NCBI RefSeq assembly: GCF_001039355.2
Contig: NW_019773714.1
Location: 184,725 to 248,724, forward strand
DNA: 64,000 nucleotides
Reading direction: 5' to 3'
Origin: Lingula anatina
Taxonomy: Eukaryota; Brachiopoda; Lingulata; Lingulida; Lingulidae
In this document: piece by piece, positions 1 through 12,432 of the stretch
How positions within the stretch are numbered: position 1 is the stretch's first letter
How the letters are laid out: each line of letters starts with the position of its first letter
Translations under genes and position numbers: made by a program
Notes under the pieces: generated by a model
What the model was told of the DNA's origin: nothing
Databases searched by the model: none
What the model saw: only the letters and a program-made list of their open reading frames with translations

Positions 1-18
1 TTTCCAAGCTACATAATG

Positions 19-56
19 CTCTCTCTCTCTCTCTCCCTCCCTCTTTCTCTCTCTCA
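19..56. repeat. CT-rich microsatellite
   Basis: A run of CT dinucleotides with short interruptions at the left edge of the window. The rest of 57-1424 is AT-rich with no recognisable coding exon. It is probably 3' UTR and downstream flank of the minus-strand SLC26 gene. Confidence 0.7.
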
Positions 57-1424
57 GAACTTCTGCAATTTGACAAAATAGACAAAGAAACCCATTTATA
101 ACAAACACAAAAAATTTGTAATAATATATTCTATACCATATTATTATTAAGTAAAACATAACAAGCAGTTAAATCTTGGAAGAATGAAACTTATTTCATC
201 CAAAGTTAAATATAACAATGGATCTCTCACAAGTGTTGCTTATAAACACACAAAAATAAAGTGGAAGATGTTATTGGTCCCCTTCATCTGAAAAAATATG
301 AGAAAGGAAAAAAAAACTTTAAAATTTGAAAAATAATTAGCAAAAATTAAACAACCAAGTACCGCAAACCAAAGGTATGGCTATACATATAGATAAAATA
401 TATAATCATGATTTAAAAAAAGGTATGTTCAACACTGTATGATGAGCAGAAACTGTTTTTAACTAGACTAAGACTGTGTTCAGATACACCCATCATACTA
501 GCTGGATCAATCCAACTCTGTGGGGGATTCTTGTTAAAGTGCATTCAGTGTAATGAGCTTAATTGTCTGACACCCAGGCTGGGTCCTAAACCTAGGGTCT
601 TAAGTGATTTTTAAGTGAACATCAGTCATTCTGAGCAGTTAGCAAATGAAACTGTTTATAATTCAACAGTGAAGCTCCAACTGCGTTTAAAATGTAGATA
701 ACATAACTAAACAATAATACATCAATCAAAATTAAATAAGAGATAGTTTATAGTGTATAGGTTTTAATAAGTACTTAACCACAGCTACTGCCATGATGCT
801 GTTTTGATTAACAATTAAGTTTTCAGCTTCTATCAAACTGTAAACTTGAAGGCAAACAACAAGCCAATGCTTCTTTGTATTTCCAATACATACACAACAA
901 ATGACTGATCATGACCTTACTTCCATTTACTGATTTTACCAACAAAAGACACTGTTTGACTCAGGTCAGATTTATGTAAACAATTATGTTCATATGGCAT
1001 TCTTTAATAACCAAAACTATGCAATAAATGGAAAATGTTTTAATGTGTTCGTGTACCCAAACCAACCATATATAAATAATATTATAAAATACATGTGTAC
1101 TTATACCTATAAAGTGACTTAATTACAGAAAAAAAAAACCTGGATAATAAATGAATATATCATTTATGTCAAATGTTGGTCATGATTTTTATATAGTTTT
1201 TGTGCATAATTTATGAATTTTCTTTGAATCAAATTCAGAAATGAACTGACCACGGGAGCAACTTCAAGGGAAAAACATGAAAATGTAGTTTCTCAAATAA
1301 GTGAAAACCACATATAATCAACAAAATTAGAACTCTTCAAAAAAAAAATAATAATACAAATAAAGCTGATAATTTTACAAAGAGGAAGAAAAAGGACAAT
1401 TTTGCAAGATAGTCAATTTGACTA

Positions 1425-3770
1425 TTACATTCGAGTTTGACAGGGAGCATCATTTTGGTCTTGTCTCCTATCTCCTGTTTCCACTGACAGAGCCATATCA
1501 TAAGCATCCTGCAAGGACATAAAAACATTACTTGGAGGAAAAGTATCAAAAAAGTTACCATTCTGCAGAGTCAGATAAACTTCCTCAGTGCACCCTGCCA
1601 TAAAAACTGTAATCCCCAAACTTTTATACTCATTGTAAAGCAGACGTAAACACTTTATACCAGCAGAATCAATGAAGACGATGCGAGCACAATCAATGAT
1701 CAACACAAACTGATTTATACTCTCAGTAGAACTTGATACTGAAGTCAGAATACCATCTTCCTTCTGTGCAGAATCAACATCTCCTTTTCCATCCACTTCA
1801 TCCTCTTTACCATTTGCCACTGGACTTCCATTCACTTCTTTCATTTCTCTTTCTACATCACCATCAGTCTTTTCCTCCTCTGGCTTGCCAACCAATTTGA
1901 ACAGTTTGTCTTTGAAAAGCTCCACGTTGGCAAAATAAAGTGCTGACTGAAACTGGAATATCTTAATGCTGGAACTGGACAGGTCTTTGATCTCTGGATA
2001 ATGCTGAGCGCTCACAAAATTATCCATACCATCTGTTTTTGTTAGAGTGAACCCTTTAGCAAACTGGGTCCTGATAACAACTGTGATGAACGAGAATCCC
2101 AAACCAATGCCCAGACCCATGCTGATATCCAAGACGACAACAGCCAGCCATGTGACTAACCATATGAAGAAATCACAGGCGCTGACTCTCCAAAGTGCTG
2201 GTAAGTGTTCAAACTGCATTAATAATTTCTGCATCGCTGCAACAATGATAGAAGCTAGGACGCACTTTGGAACCGACACCAACAGAGGACTGATCGCCAT
2301 GATAACGATGAAAACCAATATGGCTGATACTACGCTATGCACCATCGTTTTTCCACCTGTGGAATCGTGAAGCATGCAGCGTGGAGGAGCGACAGCACTA
2401 ACAAAACATCTGAAGAAAGAGCTAATTCCATTGGACAACCCATAAGCCAAAAGTTCCTGGTTGTTGTCCAGTTGGTAGTGGTACTTTACTGTGAAAACTT
2501 TTGCCATGGAAATCGAAATTGCAAATCCAACGATTGCGAGAACCAGACTTTCAACAGCAAAGTTCCCAGCATGCTCTAGGGGTGGAACTCTGGGAGGCGG
2601 AAAACCCTGTGGTACTGACCCTATCACTGCCACTCCAAAATTAGCATTCAAGTTTGCAAAATGACTGACTAGAGTCATAATGATCATTATAATCAAGTCA
2701 ATTGGAATAGGAACTTTCAGTTTGTGGGAAAAACGCTGGTTGATGCAAATCTTCACAGATATGATAACTATAATGCACAAAGCTGATATGACTAGGCTAA
2801 GAATGTTAGTTTTAGCAATATTCTTAAAAACCTCAACATAGGTCAAAATCAACATGAAAGGGCCGGAGAAACCTTTGATCTTTAACCCAAGCATGGTTTT
2901 AACCTGGCTGGTGGTGATGTGGAAAGCAGCCCCAGTGGTGAAACCACCAACAAATGCGTCTGAGAGATAAGTGGTGACAAAACCCAGGCGAAATATCCCC
3001 ATGCCAACCTGTATGATCCCGCAGAGCAAGGTCAAAGCCATTGCAATGCCAACCTTGACCTCCAAAATTTCATCGTCCATAGTGCCTCCATCTACAGTTG
3101 CATTCAAAGACAAGTTACTATCCAGAGTCATGGGGTCGATGAACTTCGGATACTCTCTGTCCACAACCTCTGCCACCAGTATTGCCGTCAGTGCCATGGT
3201 TCCGAAGGAAATGTGACGCGAAGTCCCAAAGATGAAATACAGTAGCACTGGGAAGAAAGAAGAATACAGTCCATGGATGGGTTGCAAGGAGGCCAGCAGT
3301 CCAAATCCCATTCCTTGGGCAATGTGTAGAACCCCGACAGACAAGCCAGATACGATATCTCCAACAAGGTACTCCCTTATCTTATAGGTTCGGAGGACAT
3401 TCAAGAATGGAAACAGCGTAAAGAGTACCTTCAAAACACAGTCTTTGGACCCTGTACAGTTTTTGGCAATTTTTTTCTTAATCTCAGTCTTAGCAGAAAA
3501 AGTCGGAAACTCGGGTTGGTGCTGCTGGTGAAAAGCCTCCATGGTCAAGATCTCATGGGTACCATGTCCATGTGGTGTCACCCCATTATTAAAGTGACCA
3601 TTACCTTGGCCACTGGTAGACCCCATTTTAACAGGTGTAGAATCTTTGTCGTTTTGGACTTCTTTCCTTTCCAACTCTTCGGTCGTTAATAAGGGCATAC
3701 TGCTTTGTTTGTCTAAATCACCAAACCTTGGCAACCAAGGTTGGGACCCACTGTGGGCAGTTTTCTTCAT
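1425..3770 (-). CDS. SLC26 family anion exchanger/sulfate permease, single coding exon
   Basis: An uninterrupted 781-codon reading frame encodes a membrane anion transporter of the SLC26/SulP family. These proteins exchange chloride, bicarbonate, sulfate or related anions at the plasma membrane. The N-terminal ~130 residues are cytoplasmic and variable. The SulP signature follows at about residues 140-180 (AQGMGFGLLA, then HGLYSSFFPVLLYFIFGTSRH), then a series of hydrophobic membrane segments to about residue 540. The C-terminal STAS domain carries a lysine/glutamate-rich variable loop near 640-685, and its core strand FVLIIDCARIVFIDSAGIK begins near 688. The length is normal for the family. 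The ATG at 3770 is chosen because the same frame meets a TAG a short way upstream, 5' of a consensus splice acceptor near 3810-3825. Animal SLC26 genes usually have many coding introns, so an intronless CDS is unusual. It could be a retrocopy that stayed functional, or a lineage-specific loss of introns. I cannot name a specific SLC26 paralogue. Confidence 0.93.
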   Translation of the reverse strand: MKKTAHSGSQPWLPRFGDLDKQSSMPLLTTEELERKEVQNDKDSTPVKMGSTSGQGNGHFNNGVTPHGHGTHEILTMEAFHQQHQPEFPTFSAKTEIKKKIAKNCTGSKDCVLKVLFTLFPFLNVLRTYKIREYLVGDIVSGLSVGVLHIAQGMGFGLLASLQPIHGLYSSFFPVLLYFIFGTSRHISFGTMALTAILVAEVVDREYPKFIDPMTLDSNLSLNATVDGGTMDDEILEVKVGIAMALTLLCGIIQVGMGIFRLGFVTTYLSDAFVGGFTTGAAFHITTSQVKTMLGLKIKGFSGPFMLILTYVEVFKNIAKTNILSLVISALCIIVIISVKICINQRFSHKLKVPIPIDLIIMIIMTLVSHFANLNANFGVAVIGSVPQGFPPPRVPPLEHAGNFAVESLVLAIVGFAISISMAKVFTVKYHYQLDNNQELLAYGLSNGISSFFRCFVSAVAPPRCMLHDSTGGKTMVHSVVSAILVFIVIMAISPLLVSVPKCVLASIIVAAMQKLLMQFEHLPALWRVSACDFFIWLVTWLAVVVLDISMGLGIGLGFSFITVVIRTQFAKGFTLTKTDGMDNFVSAQHYPEIKDLSSSSIKIFQFQSALYFANVELFKDKLFKLVGKPEEEKTDGDVEREMKEVNGSPVANGKEDEVDGKGDVDSAQKEDGILTSVSSSTESINQFVLIIDCARIVFIDSAGIKCLRLLYNEYKSLGITVFMAGCTEEVYLTLQNGNFFDTFPPSNVFMSLQDAYDMALSVETGDRRQDQNDAPCQTRM

Positions 3771-3825
3771 CGTGAGTGTCACGTAGTCCCTCAAATAGAT
3801 CTAAAGGAGCAGTAACCTAGAAAAA

Positions 3826-6800
3826 ATATTTATTGAACATTATTGCATTTTATTTTTTGTTTAACTGAGCGAAAAAGAACATCAGACACCTGATTCGGAT
3901 TTGTGAGTAGAAAGCAGAAACATGTTTACTTGACGTGACTTTCAAATTACCTTGAGAAGTTGAGAGCTACATTTCAGAGTGTTCTCAAGAGAGCTTAATT
4001 GTTAACTCCTTACCATATGACCCTCTTTTTATGAAACCATGTACCTAAAATAGTTAACTTTGACAAGCCAAATCTTTCTTCAAAAAGCAGGGCATTTTTG
4101 AAAGGATGAGGGGAAGAATACTTCTTAATTGTATTTTTTTATTTTTTCACTCATCATTTATATTCTATTTTATCTTAAATTGAAAAAAATATCTCCACTT
4201 ACTTGAAAAAAAAAAGTTTCACATTTAATGAAAAAAAAATCAATTATTTATTCATGTCGAGGGTAACAGACACATTTTACATTGAATTGCTTTAAATTTT
4301 GTACCCGATGTGAAGCAAGGTTGTTCACACCTAGTAAATAAGTAAAAGCACCTTAATTGCTATACATGAATATGCAATTGGGAACCAAAATGAAAACAAG
4401 CTGAATGCAAGTATCACCTGTGTCCAAACCATTTAGCTCTTTTCAAATTTCTGAATTTGTGTCAAGAGTAATTCTTTAACTGCAAGAAAATCTTGAATTT
4501 TCAGTGATTGCTAAGGAACATGTGAAGAACTGAGACTTGTTATCTCACTTTCTGTTCTGGTATAAAATGTGAAGAACCTCAATTTTAATTTGCACCATTT
4601 TTGCACTGGCTCTAATATTTCATTTCTTTCATTCTTTATTATTATTTTTATTTTTATTTTTTTTTTTACTTTCTATTTTTTATGCATTTATTTTAATTTC
4701 TTTATTTATTATTATTATTATTTGTTCAGAATCATTATCTATTTCTTCCCTTCCTAGGGTAGTGCTAGTATTTTTTTTTCACTTAGCCAAACCAACACTT
4801 TTTTGTCAATTTGTTATCCAAATCAGTGTTGAAATGGTTTTAATTTGACTAAAATTAGTCAAATCAAGCCCTTTTATTTAGCCAATTAAAGTCAATTTTA
4901 GCATTTGGCTAAATTGGGGAGTGTTAGTGCTACCCCAGCCAATAAAGATCACTATCTCAGACATTATAAGTGTGCAGTTAACTTTGAAAAATCTATGGTT
5001 ATTTCAGCTTCAAAAATTGTATTACTAGTATGTTCTATTGCTCAAATATTTCCTTAAATCTGACTAAATCAAAAATAATACTTATACACATCAGTAATCC
5101 TAAGGCCCTCGAGATCTAGTGTCCCCCTCAATTAGTAAAGACTGTATCTATGTATCTATAATGCCTATTATAATTAATAGTATCATACTGACGTCAATTT
5201 AGGGAGTTGTAGAAGTTTATGGCCCAAATTCATGTAGTGTAACAGTTCCACAATATCAATTTTTAACTAACTGGCACACATAAAATTAAACAGCCCATTG
5301 TGCGTGACCTGTTGTCCTATCAACAGGAAAAAAAAAGCCTTGCTGGAATATTCCATGCCCCAGAAGGAATGATGTGAGAGTAAAGAGGACAACTTGACAC
5401 ATGACATATGATAATGTCAATCTTAAATAGTATTATTTCATTTACTATTCTACAACAGTCCTCTGCCCATCTCCTCTATCCACTCTCAAATCACTCCACA
5501 GTCTTAATTCTTACGTTACAGATGAGTTTAAATACTATTGCCAGCATAAATTGGTTTTAAATGCACTCGACCACATAAACTCTACAAATAATTGCAATTA
5601 TGCAAATGAACCCTGCTGTACTTCAAATTTAACATAAATTATGCTTGATTTAAAGCAGTTAACTCTTATCTTTATAAACATGACTATTATGTTAAGTAAT
5701 GCCAGTATCAATTTATACTATTTCTATTGTGTCAGGAATGTAACTATACCCATCCATATTTCAATACTGTCTGTCCCTTAGGGAGAAAAGCATGCAAAAA
5801 TTTGTCAACATAATTATATGTGCCAACATACTGCACCCCATTCATCAAATAATGAGTCCAACACAGAGAAAACATACAAGTTACTGTAACAATCAACATA
5901 TCTACCGGCATTAATTATTGTACAAAATAAACATATGCTATCAATGTATTCTTACATGAACGACAATTACTGTACTTCACCTCCAAATAAGTCTTCCTAA
6001 TGTTATACACTGTGTCAGGCACGTTCCATATGCCAATCTGCTAGCTAGCACTATACAAATGCTGTAAACGTTTATAACGACCCCACCACTGCGGAGGAGA
6101 CATGCTTCCACTTTCTCTGTACATGTGTCAACTTTCGTCCACACATGCCCTATCGTAATGTAAACATATCCAGTTTGAGGGGCAGACAATTATATAAATA
6201 AACCAATTCCCTGAGCTGATAACCTGATTACTATATGACCTAAGAAAATAAACCTGGGTTTAATGTACTAGCTGCACTATGACGATGGTGGCCCAGTTTT
6301 TTTTTTTTTTTTTTTAATACCAAGAAATACATTCACAATATAATCCACGGCTAATATGATGTGCACATTTCTGCCTCAGATACTGGTATTCATACTCAAT
6401 TCCCTATAGTGTATTCTGTCAAGCCACACCTGTAGAAACATATTGTATTACATAGATGTCTCTTCATCAGGGCAGAAATTTATGTGGAGTTTAGTTTAAC
6501 AAACTCACTGTACATGTAATTATCAAATTATACCAATCCATAAGCAGTGAAGTTCTTTTATTTCTTTTATGGAGAATTTTTAGATACTTGGTTATATTTG
6601 CTAGCTCTGCAAATAATAAAATGTTCAACGACTGACAGTCTATTGCCAGTCTTTTTTTTTTTCTTTTTTTTTTTTTTTTTTGAGAGCAACTATCATTTCT
6701 TCAATTTTTTTTACTCAAAATTGTGCAAGAAAAAGTCTATATCTAACTATTATCAATATTATGAAATGTGATATGGTTTATACAACATCAGGCCAACAAT

Positions 6801-9800
6801 AAATCATGAAAATCAACAGATCGGAATAATCCCAACAGATAGGCTTACACTTGATGATTATCTCCAATCAGCTGCATAAAAAGGAAACATCGATCATTAG
6901 CCAAATAAAATTGACTTTAATTCTGAAATTTTGGGGAGGTATCATTTTTTTATCATTTATTCATCTATCTATAAGATTTTATATTTGCACTCACTCACTA
7001 GTATATATTTATCTATTTATTTACCTCATCATATATCCAATTATCTAGTATTGGTAACTGTAATAAAGAATGTGTGTAAGAATAAAATTAATGTATCTCT
7101 GACAGAAACTTTATTTTTATCAAATAATTAAAAATTCTACAAAAAAAAAAAAAAAATCCTGACCTAGTTATAAAATTAAGTCATCTGCCCAAAGCAAAAA
7201 TAAACCACCCTGAATAAACCTATCAAGTGGAAGAATCCCTGTAACTTAAGCAATAATGACTAGATGATTTAATTGAACAATGCATTAAGCACCTTTTAAG
7301 GAATACCAAGAATTCAATAGCGAAACAAGAATTGGCTCATATAATTGGATTCTTTTGAAACAAAATGGTCCAGGATATAAACTGACAAAGTTATTAAAAG
7401 TCAAGGCTGCCTATTTTGTACCAGGTAACTCCATTAACCTTAACATAAGTATTAACAGGAAAGTATTACAGTACTGTCTTGTAATGCATCACTGCCCGTA
7501 TGTGACACACATATTTGTAGGCTATCAAAAGGATTCGACTTCAGAATAGAAAACAGTTAACTTCACGAGGTATATACCTAAAACATCTCTTGTTTGAATT
7601 AAAAATATCTATAACTGTCCAGACCCAAAAATATATCTATGCATGTGTAGTTATCAAAACTTCCAGACAGTCACAAGTTCCTCTATTGTTGTTTTTATTT
7701 TTTTTTTCTTTTACTACACCAAGCTCTTGATACATGAGATGGCTTTATTTCTTTATGGATGAAAAGCATGAACTCTACAGACTATATGAAGTGACATCTA
7801 TTGTAAAACTCGTCAGCATGTTCATACGCATGCATGACCAGCTGTTAACCCTCTCCTTTATTTGAACCGCTACACCGCCACCTCCAACCCCCAAAATCTG
7901 CAGGAATACTTCCACACCTTAATTTTCTCAAACTTTATCACACCTCATCCCAAACATATACAAGTGCATACTTTTGAAAAGTCAATCACCTTTGGTAACT
8001 TACTATACGGTACATACCAGTACACTGGATTGAGCCACCAAGCTAGGGCCCAGACAATTAAATTCCCATTTAATGTATTCTAAATTACTCAAATGCACAT
8101 TACACCTAAAACTGACTTGGTCTGCTTTCTAAACTATCCCCCCTTACTTACCCCCTTTGCTAATTGTTGCACCCACTTATTTTTCTACCCCTACCCTGGT
8201 TCCCTTACCTGTCAATTCTATGCACTTGCCAATATGTCACCCAAATCTCAAATTTTTGGCTACACGCAAACTCTCTATTGTGCCATATACATTTAAATAA
8301 ATCACTCTGTTGCTCTTCTCCCCATCCAAATACAGCTCTCTAACCTCACTAGAATGGGACCAAATAAAAAAAAATTCAACACCAGGTCCATTCTTCTATT
8401 ACCTATATAGTCTCACTTGGCCTTCTTAACCTTCCTGGCATAAATTCTCAAATGGTAGCTAGAACTGTCTTCAACTGAAGTGAATATAAATGAACTTTGC
8501 ATAATGGTCATAACTGACACTTACCCTTCATTCAGACACGTATCAGTTTTAACAAATAAACTAAAACTGCATTCCAAAAGTCGACAGCAACAAAGAAAGG
8601 TGCTCCATTTTTAATTTTAGGATGAGGTAACAATTGCTCTGATATAAGAATGGGAGGAGACTGAGTGCAATAAGGTAGGATATCAGGATATCACACAGCA
8701 CGTACTGTAATGGGTCAGTCTTAGGTCAGTCTTGGGTCAATGTTGGGTCAGTCTTACAAATTATCTGATTTAATACACAAGCATGAATTTCTTTCCATAT
8801 ACAGTAATCACCCCATCTTTTGAATGGGGGGAAAATCATTTATCAGTCTCTCAGATACATAATTTTGAAATCATTAAAATTTTACATATGTACTTCTGTG
8901 AAGCATTAATTTTGTGGTACTTTTATCATACAGAACAAAACTGTAAAACTGTACAGTATATAAGGGATGTTCTTACTTTAAGAAATATGACTTTCAAAAA
9001 TATAGTGCCTATAAAATTTACAACTTTCCCCATTGAAAAAATTAAGTCATTACCATACCTCCCCTTAGGGCTATCTCAATTGTGAAAATAAAAATCATAT
9101 GTAATATGATGTTTCATTGTACCTGACATCTATTGTAAAACCTAGCAACATTATCATTTCCATTCACCAAGGATTTTCTCAGCGAACCATCCAGCCGTCA
9201 TTTAGACAGCTACCAGCATCACCAGACAGCCTATATTTTCAAAGACAGCTGTACAACTTATAGATTTTTGGGTAATATGACAACTTTAGGTATACTTGGA
9301 CTCCCTGACATTTTGTAGGCAATAACAGGTGGTAATTTTGGATCGCCTGTACCCCCTATTGTGGGTAAAGCACTGCCATACACTATCAGCTATTATCCCC
9401 CCCCCCTTTCCTGACCCTCTACACTCCCCTTCCCCAAATCACCTTTTTTTTTTTTGCTCACCCTTAGTAACACATTATCCGTATCCCAGTATCCATATCC
9501 TATATACATATCTTGCAACACACAGATTACAAATAATCAATAATTATGAAATAATCTGCTGGTTCCCATATTACACAGACAAAAAAGTGTTTCTTTTTAA
9601 ATCTTTGTATAAAGATGTATACAAACTATGAGTATTTTTTTAAACAGAAGTATTTTCAACCTTCATGTAGTAGTAGTAGTAGTGATGTTTAATAATTTTT
9701 TGTTTGTTAGTTATCTTTTTATTATTAGCATTATTTTATTGACATTTTTCAATTAATGATTTTAGATTTTATATAAGTCACATTAAAATCTTTAATGAAA

Positions 9801-10616
9801 CATACAATAACTGATTTTTATCATTATTATTAAGTGCAAACAGAAGATGATACCTCACATTGAAATACATAAGAAATCCTAAGCTCTGTATCATATATTT
9901 TGAATCCTAAGCTCTGTATCATATATTTTGAATCCTAAGCTCTGTATCATATATTTTGAATCCTAAGCTCTGTATCATATATTTTGAATGTGTTAACATC
10001 TCCTGAATACCAGAAATTTTGCTCTTCTTTTCTACTTTGCACATTCCAATAAGATGCAAGATAAATTTGGAAAAAGAATGCTTTTACACATTTTGAAGCT
10101 ACAGGCATTGATGTTTTGAATAATAACATATTGCCTTTAATGAAACTAATTAAGATGAACAGAATTCTTCTTAACTTATAACTTATTTGTTTATTATCAA
10201 AAGTAATTTTTTTAAACAATACAAGATCAAATTTTAGCACTTTAAGATTTTTTTTTTGATAAATTTCAAATTTGATAAATCATTCTATGTGGAGAAACGA
10301 GAAACTGTATCATTTATTGCAGTGTTGAACAGAGCCTATCTAAAATCGATAAATGGGCCAGCAGAAATGCAATGTAGCAAATTATCTTTTTCAAACATTA
10401 AAAAGTAAGATATAAGCTCAAGAAAATTTAACATTAAAAATTATCTCTGTCAAACTATCAATGACTGTAAAATGTCATCGAAATGCAAAACTTTAGTTTG
10501 ATGACATTAAACATTCACATGTGTAGACAAGAAACAAAAATTTACTTAAATTCAAAATAAATAATATTAATTTTACCACTAGGATAAAACAATATTGTAA
10601 AGAAAAAGTGTACACT
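3826..10616. other. Gene-free stretch: probable 5' intron of SLC26
   Basis: AT-rich sequence with long homopolymer T and A runs (for example 6299-6316 and 6652-6681) and no recognisable exon. The open frames here are low-complexity readings, such as the T-rich stretch at 4620-4745. Short direct repeats of GGGTCAGTCTT occur at 8706-8755. There is a weak inverted repeat around GTGCTAGTA / TAGTGCTAC at 4760-4935. Confidence 0.6.
9875..9986. repeat. 28-bp tandem repeat, four exact copies
   Basis: Four head-to-tail copies of a 28-bp unit (AATCCTAAGCTCTGTATCAT followed by ATATTTTG) fill exactly 112 bp. The copies are identical, so the expansion is recent or homogenised. Confidence 0.95.
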
Positions 10617-10676
10617 TACCCAGTTATTATCTTCTTGTCGCTTTTCCTTCATCATGGTTTTACTTTCCACCATAAA
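10617..10676 (-). other. Possible 5' non-coding exon of the SLC26 gene, with upstream ATG
   Basis: On the minus strand this stretch ends at a good donor (TGG|GTAAGTGTAC). It could splice to the acceptor TTTTTTCTAG just upstream of the SLC26 ATG. It contains an ATG at 10673. Joined to the 3.8-kb exon, that upstream frame runs out of frame with the transporter and stops early, so it would act as an upstream ORF rather than an N-terminal extension. A TATATAA on the minus strand near 10870 could be its promoter. The link to SLC26 is inferred only from strand, spacing and splice signals. Confidence 0.4.
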
Positions 10677-11441
10677 ATATTGGAATTCAAACAAAAAAAT
10701 CACCGTTCAATGGACTTGTGAAAATTTATGGAAATCTCTTGGTTCTTTTGGAAATGATCATTTAGAAATTAAGTGATCAAGAGCAATCTTTCTCCCAATA
10801 ACGATGGTGCCCAAGATGGAGTTGTATAACAACGAACGAAACTGGGATTTTGTCCAATAAACAGTCACTTATATAGCATGCTTTCGCGTCACTGATAACG
10901 CCCTTTAAATGAAAATAACTAATTCCACACACGTACATTCAAATATCTTCATCTTAAATCAATCAAAGGTGCGATTAACATATCAAATAGTTTCATTCAC
11001 AGAAAGATTCAGATCACGTCTTAAAACTTATAAAACCCTCGCCTAAAGCATTTTCACATCAACTTACAAACACAATGCAGTATTTTTTCTCCAATGAAAA
11101 ACTGACATCGTAAAACTCAGTTTGAAGTATACTGTGTAACAGATACCCCACCAAAAAAACAATACTTAAAACTAAAATGTGAGCCTTTTCTTAACAAAAA
11201 TATCTCTGAATATCTCTGAAGTGTGCTCGTTTTATGATACGGCTATTAAATAAGTCTCAGGTGTACCATAAATTTTTATTATTGTCAACAGAGTCCTTAA
11301 CTGCAAGAAGAGATGTCCTGTCTTTCAGGACACCAACTCTTATCAGGCAATAACCTTGGTGTCCTGCAATGTTCTTTGGGGCCGTTCAGGTTGACCAAAC
11401 TAGACTGTGACCTCTTGGGAACTCTAGCTGAATCCAATCAA

Positions 11442-11590
11442 GGCCGCGGTAACTCAAAGGCATCGTGCACTGCGACCGAGCGCAAGCATCTCCATTCCAT
11501 AACTCGCCCATACTCGCCCCATATAATACATTGTAGCCTCTATGTGATATCGCTATTCGCAACATGCGATGCTTTCGAGTTACGGAGCCC
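11442..11590 (-). mobile_element. MITE, family 'GGGCCCCGTAACTCGAAAGCATC' (copy A)
   Basis: This ~150-bp sequence is a reverse-oriented, diverged relative of the element at 29231-29379. Shared blocks include CGTAACTCGAAAGCATC, GCGAATAGCGATATCACATA and GGCGAGT. The ends are inverted repeats rich in GGGCCC and CTCGAAAGC. It has no coding capacity. Confidence 0.65.
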
Positions 11591-12282
11591 AGCTACACAG
11601 ACTAATGCATCCTCCTTGAGCAGCTAGGGAGTTATTAACTTTCTTGTGGGCTCGGCTTCAGAAGTCTGTAAATCTGATTACACTCAGCAAGAGTGCACGT
11701 GCAGTTAAGTCTCATGCTAGCTAAGAAGTCCTTTACTAGTAGTCACCTTTACGTTACCCTAGGTTCTAGATTCCGGTATTGTCAGCTCGATCTTGATTTC
11801 ATATATAACCCATATCAACCCACGTTTCGGTGAAAAAGATCAGCGCCACTAGACAAATTCGCCCTTCAACCAAGGAGTATTGCACCAAGACTCCTGGTAT
11901 ATTTAGCAAGCTAGCTTTTACGTTTCTCTGACACTCAGGGTACTTTACGTTAGCATTTATGGACATTTGTTTATTACTGCATATTAAGTAAAACAAATCA
12001 TTGGTCGGGGTGGGGTGTGGGGTTTCTAAAGAATAGCCCTTGTGATCAGAAATGGTCCACTCTGAATCAAAAATTGATCCAAGTTCTATGCCATTTCTTA
12101 AATCTGGTCAATAACTGTAGGGGACCAAAGGAGTCAACTTAACTGCACTGTTCCTCTTATATAATGTAATGTCACTTTTTAAAAAGTTTATCATCCAAAA
12201 TAAACCTGTGGGATTGTAGCTACCAGTTTTTCAAACAAGAAGGTTCAGTACACCCAAATTTTCTTATTCCTAAATAACATAG

Positions 12283-12432
12283 AGCTCATTCCCATTGAAG
12301 CGATTGGTCTTCGTAGACCAGCCAAACTTAGTCGGGACTCTTGCTGAATGCAATCTGTTTGACAGATTTAATAATTAGCTTGCCTCCTCCTGCCATTGAG
12401 TACAATACAGAAAAACTGGTGATTGCACGATT
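12283..12432. mobile_element. Diverged copy of the 'AGGGCTCATTCCCATTGAA' MITE
   Basis: This stretch matches the left two-thirds of the element at 15668-15880. Shared blocks are GAGCTCATTCCCATTGAA, GACTCTTGCTGAATGCA and AATACAGAAAA-CTGGTGATT. The right terminal repeat is degraded. Confidence 0.6.

Noticed and set aside
4569-4757. Open frame rich in Phe, Ile and Tyr, looking like a membrane protein
   Set aside because: It is a translation of a T-rich low-complexity tract with no splice signals or family resemblance.
10617-10676. N-terminal extension of the SLC26 protein from the ATG at 10673
   Set aside because: When joined to the acceptor near 3815, the frame is not that of the transporter and terminates early.
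11313-11627. Plus-strand frame of 104 codons
   Set aside because: Overlaps a MITE copy and has no family resemblance or splice context.
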